Of a stretch of 64,000 bases of DNA, positions 34,619 through 45,886 are shown piece after piece. The stretch comes from Neurospora intermedia (taxonomy: Eukaryota; Ascomycota; Sordariomycetes; Sordariales; Sordariaceae), in contig BTPP01000004.1 of NCBI GenBank assembly GCA_037102815.1, positions 1,612,001 to 1,676,000 on the forward strand, given 5' to 3'. The first letter of the stretch is position 1, and every line of letters starts with the position of its first letter. Both the position numbers and the translations under genes were made by a program. Under the pieces are notes generated by a model that was not told where the DNA came from, searched no databases, and saw only the letters and a program-made list of their open reading frames with translations.

Positions 34619-36533
34619 AGAGGGCCAGACCAGAAGGGTTGTTGAGGAGGACTAGGTGTCGGTTGAGCGAGAGGATGAGGTGTGGCTTTTGTGCTTTCAT
34701 GTTGCTTTGGGCGTCTGTCGTTCCCGATATAATGTTATTCTTCTAGTTCTTCTTGTACATACCCCATAACGATTAATGTTAGCTCTCTTATCTTTCGTTT
34801 ACTAGATACGAACCGTCAAATTAAGCTTGTTTTGATGACAGGCAGTGGAGCAGGAAGACAAAGCTGGATGACCGTACAAGTGAAAATCCGGAGGCCAGAA
34901 AAGGGGCAAGTAAACAAAGACATCAAGTGGCACTCAAGCAGGCCATCAGTGTCATTCACCTCCCACGGGATTTACAGAAGATGCCGGACTCTTTTCGCAA
35001 CATTTGTCGCAACCAGATTACTCGATGATGATGATGATGATAGCATTCCACAGTCGGGTAGAAGTCGTCTTGTCCTGAATCGAACCCGTGTGCAACGCTT
35101 GAGAGAGATTAGGTTGTTTTGTTTGAAGCAAGCATTGGCTAGTGTCGGTTGTACCTGTGCAAGCAAACGGGAGTTGAGGTTTGGTCAATGGAGGCCCGGC
35201 CCGGCCTTACAGGTGGGTTTCGCTCTCGTTCACAGCGGGTGGGTGTGGGGGCGAGGCACGGGTAGCGCCCGAAATGGAGTGCAACTTGAACACTGCAACA
35301 CAGTGGAATGGAGTTTAGTGACTGCCAGGTGTGGACCTTCGAGTTGTGGTTGACGTGGGGATGCTCGGAATCACTCCAGTTCGCCAATGTGAAGGCAAGC
35401 CACACGAAGCCAAGGATAACCGGCAACGAAGGAACGAAGCTTGAGAACTGAAGGGAAGTACAAAAACCTGACAGCGCGGCTCTGAGAGGTTGAAGAAAGA
35501 AGGAAGTGAGGAGGGAGTCCCGCGCATAACCGCGCCTGCTGTAATGGAGAATGCCCCGCACTTACTGCGCTAGGTACTGCCCTGATGGCTTACACCACGT
35601 ACAGCACGTGGAGGGGAGCTTCTGTGACGTAATTGTACGTTTGATAGTTCATTGGAGAGAGGTGGGCTGAAACTGGCGTCATCAGCTCTTCCCCCACCAC
35701 GGCAACTTCTGGTCTTTGTTTGAACCTCTCATTCAATTCAACTAACACAACTGAATATTTCATTGCTCGTGCCAATGTATTAAACAGAAGTCAATGATTG
35801 CCTGATAATTCATGCACGATGGCGTACTATACGAAAAGGAACAACGCTTGTGACCGACACCAGAAAACGAAACAGTGACAGCGACTGGAGAGTTGGAGAT
35901 GGGATGGAGAAAGGGGAGCTTGGATGTGTGCTGTGTACTACGGCCAATCTATGACTGATAGTGTAGAGGTATGTAATGTACTTTGCTCAGGAAGGGACCC
36001 TGAGATGTACAAAATGCGTACAAGCTGTCGGTTGAACCTCTCGGCGGCGACGATCAGTGGCCATAATGTCCCCCCGAAGGCCCGAACAACCTAGAGGGTG
36101 TGGAGATTCCGTTCCGTCAGGTCCGTCCAAGGCTGGGGGGTTGGGATGCTTTTATGAACAAGCTCGGACGATGGAAGGCACGTTTGCTTGGCCAGGCCTC
36201 CTCGGATGACAACCCGGGGCGGGCCCCTCCTTCCCAGGATCCAAATCAAGTCTGCAACAAAGACGTCAGCGGCCTTGTGAAGCAATGAGGTAAGAGGCCA
36301 GCCTTGTAATCGAAAGGGTCCGTCGTGTACCCCCACTCTGAACAAGAATAAAATAGCAAACAGTTTCACTTCTTTCCCTTCCATCTACCTTTTCTAGGTA
36401 TTCTGTTCTCAACTACCAAAGATCTTTACACCTGATACCAGCTCTCGAGATACCCATCTGTTTACTTTCCACGAGAAAAAGAAAAACAAAAAGAAAGCAC
36501 AACGCCAATCCTTGATACCCACCTTAGCCCATC
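34619..36533. other. Intergenic region before the LEA-like gene
   Basis: No gene is recognised. It contains a short (GAT)n tract near 35022-35041. A short plus-strand frame (36100-36288) lies in what is probably the leader of the next gene. Scattered AGGGG/CCCCT pentamers (for example near 35912 and 36220) could be stress-response elements, but such short motifs also occur by chance. Confidence 0.45.
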
Positions 36534-37873
36534 ATGGATACCATCAACAAGGTCGCCAGCTCTGCTGCCACCACTGCTAGCAACGTTGCCGTTGAAGCTT
36601 CCAACCTCGCCGTGGAAGCTTCTAACCTCGCCGCCCAGGCCTCCAAGGCAGCCGTGGACGCTGTTTATGGAACTGGCCAGTCCCATGAGGAGCCTATCTC
36701 GGGCAAGACGGGCGATGTCTCCAAGGGAGAGCCCTACGATGCTGGTAACATGGGTGAGTGCGTCTTGAGACATGGCTTACTCTTGACTTGATACTGACAC
36801 TGTTGTGTTCTAGAACCCAGCCAAAGTACCGGAGTGGCCGTCGGCGAAAAGATGGTCACCGATCGTACCGTCACCCAGGACGCTGCTGGCCCTGTGAAGA
36901 AGGACGGAACTGAGCCCAAGCCAGCGAACCTGGTCAAGGTACCAGAGGCGGAGAAGGACCACAGCCCACCAACCGTCAACTCTAGGATTGACAACCACTA
37001 CAACATCCCCGAGCACTCTACTGTCAACCCCAAGACCAACGCGTTCCAGGGCCCCGATAGTATTACTCCCAAGATTGACTCTCACTACAACGTCGCCGCG
37101 CCCAAGACCGCCGCTATCAAGCCCCTTGACAGCAACACTTCGTTTCCCACGACTACCACCCACACGGCTGACGCTCCCGAGCCCCTGAACGATACCTTCT
37201 CGTCCCACAGGAACATTCCGGCCGAGCAGTCCACTACCTTCCAGGATCAGAGCTCCTCCAAGCACGACGTACCCAAGGTCAACCCAGCCGCTACCCAGGA
37301 TTCGTCTCTTCACCCTGGCGACAGTACTCAGGCCCAGAACGACATTCGTTCCCCGAATGATCCTTCTACGCACCCCACTCATGTAAAGTCGAGGGAGAAC
37401 GTCGATGACCGTGATGGTGGCTTGGATGCCGACGAGAACCCCAACAAGAGCCTTGGCTCTGGCCCCAAGTCTCTAGGAGAAGTTGCCAAGCAGCATGGCG
37501 GAGATGCTGGCAAGGTCGAGGGTGGAGGTGTCAAGGAGTCCCAGAACAGTGCTCCTAAGGAGGAGCAGGCCAAGCCGGAGTCGCACCCTATCCACCATGC
37601 TACTGGCTTTCAGGCAGATGGCGGCGACTTTGATGCGGCGGCACCTGGAGCTGGTATCGACGCTGATCGTAAGTGAATTTCCTGAATCTAGCATTGCCAA
37701 CCGAGTTACTGACAATGTTTTCATCAGGCATTCTCGAGTCAAAGGGAATCCACAGGGATGACGCTAATGGCTCCCTCGTTGGTAACACCGACGCCCTTGA
37801 ACATGACCAGCACGGACATAAGGACAAGACCAGCTTGAAGCAGAAGATCAAGGACAAGTTGCACAAGCACTAA
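36534..37873 (+). CDS. LEA-like, intrinsically disordered stress protein (406 aa)
   Basis: Three exons: 36534-36753, 36814-37668 and 37728-37873, with GT-AG introns of 60 and 59 bp. The total of 1221 bp encodes 406 aa. Residues about 9-45 form an Ala/Val/Ser-rich amphipathic repeat (VAVEASNLAVEASNLAAQAS), like group-3 LEA helices. The long middle is hydrophilic and rich in Pro, Ser, Thr, Asp, Asn and His. It contains a repeated Ile-Asp-x-His-Tyr-Asn element (RIDNHYNIP and KIDSHYNVA). The C-terminus SLKQKIKDKLHKH is a Lys/His cap that I associate with fungal desiccation/stress proteins. Protection of membranes or proteins during drying or conidiation is inferred from this composition only. There is no signal peptide and no membrane segment. 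Gene structure is well supported; function is not. Confidence 0.78.
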
Positions 37874-38440
37874 GATGCATGATGCTTCCTTGCATTGTTC
37901 TTTTCTTTTTGACTGCGTACGATATCCTTTTCTTTTGTCTGTAGTATTACGACTTAATGACGGCAAAGATATTCTTGGGAAGCTTTGGTAGAACAGTCCT
38001 TGATGGACAGCATGGGTTGGTTTGTCAGTCCACGCAACGTCGGGTACTCCGATTAATCCATGACCACATCGATTGAAGACCTTCTTTTCGTAATGTTCCC
38101 TGGTTGTGATATTCTCGCGCTCTAAATGGCAGTTGGAGCATTCCACATACGGAAAAGTAAGAACCAGTGACCAATCCAACTTCGATTGATGATGCTGTCA
38201 CAGAGTCTCGGCTGGTATGTACTTTGTACACTTGACACAAAAAAAAAGAAGAAAAAAGAAAACGGTGTCTGAACCAAGTCGCTCACCACTAAACTCTTCC
38301 TTACTAATTGAGTTTTTCTTTCCCATCCGTATTCAAAGATGGGAAACCAACAGCACAGTGAATATAAAAACGACCAAAACAAAACAGCAGTAGTTCGGCA
38401 ATAGAGGGTTGATTTTAGGGGGCAAAAACGACAAAAAGAA
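37874..38440. other. 3' flank of the LEA-like gene
   Basis: No gene is seen. It contains T-rich 3' sequence of the LEA-like gene and an A-rich tract (about 38239-38260) upstream of the tRNA's 3' end. Confidence 0.5.
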
Positions 38441-38536
38441 TGCCCAATAACAGGATTGAACTGTTGACCTTCGCATGGACTTGATATCTCGGAGAAGATA
38501 TTAGTACGACGCTCTAACCAGCTGAGCTAATCGGGC
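38441..38536 (-). tRNA. tRNA-Ile (anticodon AAU) with a 22-bp intron
   Basis: Reading the minus strand, the acceptor stem is GCCCGAT paired with ATTGGGC. The D arm is GCTC/GAGC with an AGCTGGTTA loop, and the T arm is AACAG-TTCAATC-CTGTT. The anticodon stem TCGTA/TGCGA encloses a 29-base loop. It resolves to a normal 7-base loop (C, T, AAT, A, A) with a 22-base intron at 38477-38498, directly 3' of position 37, the standard place for nuclear tRNA introns. Box A (TTAGCTCAGCTGG) and box B (GGTTCAATCC-like, here AGTTCAATCCT) are present. The discriminator base is A. Without the intron the tRNA is 74 nt. Confidence 0.95.
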
Positions 38537-40378
38537 TTTGTTAAACGAGGAGCAAAGTTAATGAGACTATGTATTCAAACTCAGACATCAGGTACCCTCC
38601 CTATTGGATGAGGTATGGGTTGGGGGAAGGTGTCACTCCAGTTTTCAGTGGTTTGGGCAGTGACGAGTATGTTTTCACATTCTCACCTCTGAGGGTTGCA
38701 AAGAGTAATGAAGCGTGAAGTGAGAGATGATTGAAGGTATTAAAATGAACGAAAGTGTTTGCTTTCGCGGAGTGTCGACGTTCTATTCTGGTCTATCGCT
38801 GGTGTCGGCGATTACGCTTTGTTACAAAACGGTCATGCACAAGGCTGGTGTATCTTTTGATATTACTGTATTGTAACGTACTGGTCAACGTCTCTTCAAC
38901 ACCACCAGTAAGCTTCATCCAGCTTCATCCAGCAACATCCTCGCGACCAAAGCCGTTAATATAAACGAACCCCCCAAAAATTTCCGGTGTCTCTCAAAAT
39001 GGAAAATCTACACAGGAGTTAGCTAACCGCTTGGATGATTGACTATCAAACCTCAAGTCCCCCAACTTCTGTCCAAACGGGCAGTCTCCACTTACTTGCC
39101 TCAAGCGGCGAACATCAGGTAGTATCGAGTGGGCCGGCCGGTCTCCCTTCAGACTACCTACCTACCAACACCAACATCAAGGGTCAAGGTAACCTTCGAT
39201 GCTGGGTAACCGAACATCACCAACTTGAACCAGATACTTGGTCTCGTGGGTCTGTCTCTTTTCTCCACTGTAATGCTCATGGATGATAGATAACCAACGG
39301 TCACTTAGGTTTGGACCCGGTCGATGCGAAGATTTTTTTGCTGCTGATGGTGATGGTGATGCTGTCAGTTTTCAGCAGCAGCAGTGCTTTTTCGATTCAC
39401 TCAGGGCATGATTCAGATGCTTTGCCACCTACCTACACCGTTGGTTGGTAAATGTCGTAGTCTACTCCAGTCTTTCTTTCTGCTGCTTGATTTTATTCAC
39501 ATCATGCGACGTCTCCGTTCCTGCCTGCCGTGGCATTTGGCGAGTTGCCCCTGGGATATGTTGATAGAAACGCGTCGACTGCTGTGTGACTGCTTTCGGC
39601 GCAAGTGTACTCGTTGCGTTGGGTTGGTCCTGTCTCCTGTTCTTTCAAGAAAGATTCTTTTTTTGCGGACTGGTGATGCGGTGCATCCGGTAAACCTCCT
39701 CAGTCCACACACAGCCCAAAGGTCCTCCCTCAGGAACCAACCTTGCTATGCCATGGAGGAGGATCTTTGTCACTCATCTTGCCTTGTGTCGCGGCGGTTG
39801 TTGGTGTGCAACTCATGTCATCCACTGAGATCTTTACAGCCTGCGCGTCATATCGTCGTCTTCGTCTCGTCTCTTTGGCATGAGTGATGTTGGTTACGAT
39901 ACCCCTTTGCCGATGCCCTTGGGGATGTTCTTTCTTTCTTTCTTTCGAAATGTGCGGATATTCACGATGTCGGGGTTGCGCACGCACTCAGTCCTCGTCG
40001 GTGTCGGTTGGTCCTGAGAAGTTCATTGAGCCTTCAAGTTCTTTGTACTCGACTGCACGATGGTAGCGCTCTGGGAGGTCGTTGGTCTGGAGATAGCTTC
40101 GGCGAGGAGGATGATGAGTTGAGATGACTGAGTATAAATGGTCGTGGCTCGGCCTGGTTGAGGAAGAACATCTCAGTATCACCATCGCCATCTTCACTCG
40201 ATCATCAAGCTCCTTCATCGGCATCAGCATCATCATCAGCAACCCACGCGTCAACTTACCATCAGCATCAAGACAAGCCTTTGATAGATTGTCTGTTATC
40301 TTTACTGCTGCTTTTGCTCCCTTTTGCACTTCTTGTTAGCCAGACCCCTTTCCGAGTTACCGATTCAAGCGTACGACG
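38537..40378. other. Intergenic region between tRNA-Ile and the 316-aa gene
   Basis: No gene is recognised. It contains short direct repeats (AGCTTCATCC twice, near 38911-38930) and pyrimidine-rich stretches. The last few hundred bases are probably the leader of the gene starting at 40379. Frames such as 39384-39887 carry no domain. Confidence 0.5.
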
Positions 40379-41485
40379 ATGTCGGAGCACGAGAGAGATG
40401 ACCGCGCATTCAACGAGGCGTGGCGGCGTAGCCACGGTCGTCACAAGAGCGGAATCGAACGCCCCACCCCGGCCTTCACATATAACTATCAATTGCGGCA
40501 ACACTTGCGGCAACTATCTGCACCAGAAGTACTTACCTCTAGTGAACTTGAAAAGTCTGAACTTCAAAATTCAAGCGGGAACAAGAGAAAACTTTCAGAA
40601 CTTTACCGTCCTTTCCCTGAAGTTCCTACAGTCCGAAAAGGAAGAGAGGAATCACTCAGATCACTTGCTGGCTCATTGGCCAACCTCGAGTCGCAGAGGG
40701 AAGAGGCACAGGATACAACTCGTTGGACGCTCTTGGACTTGAAGAATAATACGGGCTACCTTCTCGACACAGCGGCTCGTGTGTTTAAGCAAGTCCGTCC
40801 CGTCGTTCTGCTCAACCTGGAGTGGTTCGAATTCGGGGACCTTGCAGACGCGTTCGAGCGCTTGGTTGAAACGCACGACAAAATCTATCCCTTGAAGGTC
40901 CAGAAAGAACTCGACAAGAACAACGAACTCCACGAGCAAGAATTCCGGAGGAACATGCTTGAAATACACGAAAGGTTGCCGCCATGTAAGGTACCCCAAA
41001 GAAGACATTGCGAGCGAGGGGTTGCTGATGGGGATTGAGACAGGCATCAACGATTTCATCGACGCCATTATCGAGTTCAAGGATGAGGACAAGAGCAAGC
41101 AGACCACCGATGTGAGTAAAGACACGTTTTTGATGACACCAATCTGCTGAACAAGAAACCCGATTGCTGACATTGGTACTTTTTCTTCTTCTTTTTTTTT
41201 TTCAACCAGGTCATTATGCTGCCATTTATTGATCCATTTCTAGGGGAAATGGCTGAGATTGAAAAGCTTGTTATCGAATTGAAGAAGAAAATGATGCAAA
41301 GGTTCCCCGAACTATATGTCAAAGACGAGAACAAAAACGAGGACAACCACAAAGACGAAGACGAGGACAAACACGAGGACAAGAAGGTGAAGAAGGATCA
41401 TATTGCAGGTGACTACGGCGACGACTTGTCGGGGGAACCTGGACCAGCTGTCAAGCATGACCTGGATGGCGTTACTTCCGGCTAG
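40379..41485 (+). CDS. Unrecognised charged, partly coiled-coil protein (316 aa)
   Basis: I do not recognise this family. Three exons are read: 40379-40985, 41044-41111 and 41210-41485. The first intron is 58 bp (donor GTAAGG, CTGAT branch site, acceptor ACAG) and the second 98 bp (GTGAGT, CCAG). Together they keep one frame of 951 bp, or 316 aa. The N-terminus is Arg/His-rich. The middle (about 90-200) is helical and contains the hydrophobic VFKQVRPVVLLNLEWFEFGD and a Glu/Lys-rich segment. A second helical block (INDFIDAIIEF, then FLGEMAEIEKLVIELKKKMM) follows the introns. The C-terminal 50 residues are mostly Lys, Asp and Glu. No signal peptide or membrane span is visible. Without the first intron the frame appears shifted, which could be mistaken for a broken gene. 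Confidence 0.72.
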
Positions 41486-42517
41486 AATACCACGGCTTCG
41501 AAACGACACCTCAGTTCCCGGTGTTTCCTCCGCGGAGCGAATCGAGTCTCCAACAAAGCCCCGAGGGGGTGAGCTGGCACCAAGACATTTGTTGAGGATG
41601 GATCGATCCGATCATACTCAATTCTGACTTTTGGTTATTGGCCTTTGTTCTGTCTTTTTCTAGTTTTTTTCCGGGTTGGGATGGATGCATTCAGGAAATG
41701 TCATCAGGAGAGTACAACTGCGAGTGTCGCTGGACTTGGCTTCGTTTTCATAGGCTGGATATTGTCGGGTAAGGGTCATCTATCATACAATCGTTACGGG
41801 CGGAAATTGTTGGAGGCAACATGACTTGAAGAAACAGAGGCTTGCGGGCAGGTCTCTGAGAGAAAACTGGGTGATTGATCAGATAGTTTTTTGTTAGTTA
41901 CCTAGTCTCTCCTTTCCTTCTGATGGAGGGAGGGAGGGAACTGAAGACTAATAAACTTGATTCACCCTCCGAACTTTGATGTTGATGATTTCTGGGACTT
42001 TTGTTTCTTGTGTTATCTGACCCAAGGCGATAGATATAGTCCCGGTTGGCACCTGACCCATAGAACTGTCTACGGGATGTCCCCCCTCCCAATGGCAGTG
42101 CACATCAACCTTTATACCTCTAGAGGTAATGTAGTTGAACATTGTCATCATGAGCTGACTTGACGGCCTCGTCCACTGCCCTTCACATATCGATGCAATC
42201 ACAGCTCGCTGTTTCATAGGGGCCATGTATATATCCCTCCGCCATTTGCCCGTGATGCTCATTAAGAAACAGGTCGTGTAACTTACGATTTACAGCTTAA
42301 CGCTGTCTGCTCCTGGTTCGTATATCCAACCCATTCACTACAAGCGTTTTATTTACTTCGTGTAACCAACCCCATCCATTACAGTTAAAACATTTTTATA
42401 CACAAACCCACCCAACACCCAATTAACCATTCTATATATGCCAACAGTATAATTATGCAAACATATCAACATCAACATGAACATTCACTTCATTCTTCCC
42501 CCCCCCTTTCGTATAGA
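41486..42517. other. Convergent intergenic region
   Basis: It lies between the stop of the 316-aa gene (+) and the stop of gpi13 (-) and should hold both 3' ends. A perfect 14-bp palindrome TACCTCTAGAGGTA is at 42115-42128. The last 200 bp are AT-rich. No gene is seen. Confidence 0.55.
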
Positions 42518-45500
42518 TCAATCAGCCCATCCAAAAACCTCCGCCACACTCATCACGTTCACCCTCACACCTGCCAACCCCACCACCACGGCAATCACAT
42601 CTACCACCAAAAGCGTCACGGCCGCCGTCATGAACCTAGGACTAAACACCCGATAAAGCATCAAGTGTCTCCGCAAATGCCCAGCCCACATCATGGTCGC
42701 CAACGCCTGGGTGGCATAAAACGCCACGAAAACGCCGAGCGCTCTGCTCACGCTTCCCAAGATGCCTCTTCTCTTGGGACCGCTCTTCCACAGGACGAGC
42801 ATGGGGACCATAATGGTAGCGAGGATTTGGCCCGCAAAGGTGTTGAGAATGACCAAGAGGGGCGACCAGGGGTATTTGATGCTGTAAAGCGGGATAAAGG
42901 CACTGTCCCACTGGATGGAAGACAGGACTGCCTGGTGGCCGGTCTTGAAAAAGGCGTTTTGGCCGAGCAGGGCGAGCATGACGGGGCCAATGGGGTTGGA
43001 GCCGATTGGGAGGTTAAGCAAGTCGAGGATCTCGAGGAGGGAGAGGGATTGCCAGAGGGTCAAGGCCAAAGCGCCGGCGCCCATGGGTTTGGTGAGGAGG
43101 AAAAGGGCGACAAAGAAGTTCAAGGGTAGGAGGAGGTAACGAGCGCCGTGGGCGTTGCCGTAGCCTAGGACGGTGACCTGGGCGGTTTGCGCGCCGGGGA
43201 TGGCAGCGAGAGGGTCGGCGGCGGTTTTGGGAGTGCGGAGAGCGCTGGTGACGATGGAGATGCAGGGAGGAGCCCAGACGAAGGCGGTGGAGCCGGCGAC
43301 GAGGGCGAGACCGAGGATCATTTGCGCGGTGTAGACGGAGAGGGTCTTGAGGGCCTTGTCTGGGAGAGGGGGCAGGGAGGAGAGGGTGTCGGAGGCCGAG
43401 GAGGGGAGGTAGGAGGAAAGGGAGGAGAGCGAGGAGAGCCAGTTGCCGTTGTCGGCGGCGTCGAGGACCCAGTAGATGGCCGAGAAGAAAAGGCCGGCGC
43501 GGAAGACGTGACCGATCCAGGTCGGGGCAAGACCCTCGTATGATTTGGACGGCGCGAGGTAGGCTTTGATGATGGAAGGGAGGATGATGGCGGCGATGAA
43601 GGGGATGGCCAATTGCCAGGGGGCCGAGGTCGAGGAGGTGGCGCTAGCGTAGTAGGTCGACGTGCAATACGGCATCTGCTCCTCGCGGCAGAGCTTGGAG
43701 AAGGAGGCGAGCCGGCCCAGCAAAACGAAGAGGACGGAGTGATAGATGGTCATGAAGCGGTCCGGAAGCGACTCCATGCGGAACGCCGAGAAGGCCGTAA
43801 CGAGACCAAAAGTGGTCATCATGAAAAGCTGGATCGAGTCCTCCCAGATGGTGTATGAGTTGGAGGCGAAGCCGATAGACTGGCTGACGGTAAAGACTAC
43901 GGCCATCCAGCCCCAGAGAGTCGTAGGGAGGACGTTGAAGCTGGGTCCCTCTGCATCGTACAGAGCGACCAAGACGGTTGCGGCGCTGGTGAGCGCGCCG
44001 ATGGCTGAACCGCGATACCAGTCACCATTGCCAGACAAATAGGATTGCAGAAGTCCGCCGAAGACGCCAGGAAGGGCTCCCAACATGGCGGCTCGGAACA
44101 GACGCTTCTCGAGGGTTTGGCCTTCGTCAGCGGTGATTCCCTGTAGCTCCAGGCTCTTCTCGGCATGGTCAAGCTCGGAGTCTTCAATCACCAAGACGTC
44201 GTCATCTTCGGTACGTTTGTTAATGTAGACAAGAAGAGCAACGACGCTGGAGGCCATGATGCTAATGCCAATGACCATGTTCTTGACATCGAACCTAGCC
44301 CAGAGGCTCTTGGAATAATCCAGGGTTTCCCTCTGATACTCAGCATAGGCCAAGAACACAGGCTCCCAGCTATGGCCCTTCTTAACCTTGCCCTGGGGAA
44401 CCAGAGCCTCAGCCTTATCCCACAAATCAGCGGGCGACCCAGGGGTCGTAGCCTGCTCGATTCCGCGGGCAGAGAAGTACGACGTCTGGTAACGCTTGAT
44501 GCCAGCGGCAGCCATGCGCTCCGCGGCAGCCAGCCTGTCCCAGGTAGTGCCACGAGGACCAACAAAGGCCTCCTCGATCGGGTGACCCAAGTTATTATAA
44601 GGGATGGGAATACCCATGAGCAGCGCCAGAGTTGGGACGAGGTCGATCTGGTTGGCCGGGCGAGTCTTGGCGGTAGCCGGGGGAGTGACATACTCGGGCT
44701 TGGTTCTGCCAAACACAGGCTTGGGGGAATACATCCAAAGGGCAGCCTCGACCTCATCCTCGCTCTCGCCGCCGTGGTCTCCCTTGCTGTCCATACCATG
44801 GTCACCCATGACAATCAACAGAGTGTCATCGTCAATGTTGGACGCCAGATCCTTGATGAACGTGTTCATCTGCTGCAGCTTCTTGGCCATCTCGGGGTGG
44901 TCGGGTCCATAGCGGTGGCCGGCGTGGTCAACACCGAGAAGATGCGCAACAACAACGTCCCAATCGCCCTTGCGCTTCACCAAGGGGAAGATGTGCTCGA
45001 TAACGCCGTTGTCAACCGTATGCAAGTCCCATACATTGAAGCTGTCGTAGGCCCGGCTCAGATTGGCCTGGAAGTAGCCCGGGAAGAGCGACTCCCACGT
45101 ATCGTCTCCAAGGTGTACAATGCGCTTGCCGGCGTCCCGGAGCTGCATAAGCAGGTTGTCCTCCTCGATGGCGGTACCAGCAAAGCTGCTGCCCACATCC
45201 ACAAAGGTGGGCAAAGTGCCGGTAGTCAGGCCCTTAAGCCTCTGCAGTGTTGTAGTCGGGGGATCGGCGATGAACGGCCTGAGCACGGCATTGTTGGGCG
45301 AGGCCAGGGCGGTATCGTACATGAAGGGGAACGCATTGTGAAAGGGCGCGTCGTCCTTGATGGGCACGGTAAAGTCGTAGCGCAGCGCATCGATTACGAC
45401 AACCACGGCTCTCTCAAAGGTCTTGGGGTGCCAGCAGCCTCCGTCCACTGTTCCCTTGCCCTTCCAGTTGGGCAGAATGTCCACGACACCGTTGGTGCTA

Positions 45501-45886
45501 GTATTCAGAGTCGGCGGCGCGTCGCACACTGACTTTTCGTCCAGCATCAGACGGGTTAGGAGGAAGCCGCTGGTGAAGTAGGCAATGCCGGCGATGTGGA
45601 TCAACAGCAGCCAGACCCAGAAGCCGACGGTCCATAGCCAGCGAGCCTCAAAGTTGGACTTGCGCCGGGCCTCGAGGGCTGCGCGTTGCTTGTCGGCCAG
45701 ACTGACGCGGTCCTTCTCGATGGCTTCACCTCCTGCCGCTTTCGCTACTCCAGCCGTTCGTGCCTTTGCCGCATCTTGCGCTGCCTTGGCACGCTTCGCG
45801 GCGGCGAACTTGGCAGCGATTGCCTGGTATTCCGTCTGCGACTGCGGCGGGGGGTTCTTCGATGTCGGTTTTGTCGGCGGCGGCAT
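42518..45886 (-). CDS. gpi13: GPI ethanolamine phosphate transferase 3 (Gpi13/PIG-O), 1122 aa
   Basis: It adds ethanolamine phosphate to the third mannose of the GPI precursor in the ER membrane, the group that later joins the anchor to proteins. Single exon; 1122 aa is close to the usual size (about 1000-1100). A basic, Ala-rich cytosolic N-terminus of about 80 residues precedes a membrane anchor (about 83-104). The lumenal alkaline-phosphatase-like domain follows: VVVVIDALRYDF with D166, the Thr cluster 211-213 before LQRLKGLTTGTLPTF, GDDTW (260-264), GVDHAGHRYG (318-327) and GDHGMDSKGDHGG (361-373), which carry the metal-binding Asp/His residues. The block TTLQRLKGLTTGTLPTFVDVGSS points to Gpi13 rather than Mcd4 or Gpi7. 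The C-terminal half has many membrane spans and ends near the stop. It supplies anchors for proteins like the GH16 enzyme upstream. Confidence 0.94.
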   Translation of the reverse strand: MPPPTKPTSKNPPPQSQTEYQAIAAKFAAAKRAKAAQDAAKARTAGVAKAAGGEAIEKDRVSLADKQRAALEARRKSNFEARWLWTVGFWVWLLLIHIAGIAYFTSGFLLTRLMLDEKSVCDAPPTLNTSTNGVVDILPNWKGKGTVDGGCWHPKTFERAVVVVIDALRYDFTVPIKDDAPFHNAFPFMYDTALASPNNAVLRPFIADPPTTTLQRLKGLTTGTLPTFVDVGSSFAGTAIEEDNLLMQLRDAGKRIVHLGDDTWESLFPGYFQANLSRAYDSFNVWDLHTVDNGVIEHIFPLVKRKGDWDVVVAHLLGVDHAGHRYGPDHPEMAKKLQQMNTFIKDLASNIDDDTLLIVMGDHGMDSKGDHGGESEDEVEAALWMYSPKPVFGRTKPEYVTPPATAKTRPANQIDLVPTLALLMGIPIPYNNLGHPIEEAFVGPRGTTWDRLAAAERMAAAGIKRYQTSYFSARGIEQATTPGSPADLWDKAEALVPQGKVKKGHSWEPVFLAYAEYQRETLDYSKSLWARFDVKNMVIGISIMASSVVALLVYINKRTEDDDVLVIEDSELDHAEKSLELQGITADEGQTLEKRLFRAAMLGALPGVFGGLLQSYLSGNGDWYRGSAIGALTSAATVLVALYDAEGPSFNVLPTTLWGWMAVVFTVSQSIGFASNSYTIWEDSIQLFMMTTFGLVTAFSAFRMESLPDRFMTIYHSVLFVLLGRLASFSKLCREEQMPYCTSTYYASATSSTSAPWQLAIPFIAAIILPSIIKAYLAPSKSYEGLAPTWIGHVFRAGLFFSAIYWVLDAADNGNWLSSLSSLSSYLPSSASDTLSSLPPLPDKALKTLSVYTAQMILGLALVAGSTAFVWAPPCISIVTSALRTPKTAADPLAAIPGAQTAQVTVLGYGNAHGARYLLLPLNFFVALFLLTKPMGAGALALTLWQSLSLLEILDLLNLPIGSNPIGPVMLALLGQNAFFKTGHQAVLSSIQWDSAFIPLYSIKYPWSPLLVILNTFAGQILATIMVPMLVLWKSGPKRRGILGSVSRALGVFVAFYATQALATMMWAGHLRRHLMLYRVFSPRFMTAAVTLLVVDVIAVVVGLAGVRVNVMSVAEVFGWAD

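Noticed and set aside
40959-41038. Frameshift or pseudogene in the 316-aa gene
   Set aside because: A canonical 58-bp intron (GTAAGG...ACAG with a CTGAT branch site) restores the frame.
44165-45532. 455-codon plus-strand frame opposite gpi13 (and another at 42455-43129)
   Set aside because: Antisense shadows of the well-supported gpi13 coding region, with no recognisable protein pattern.
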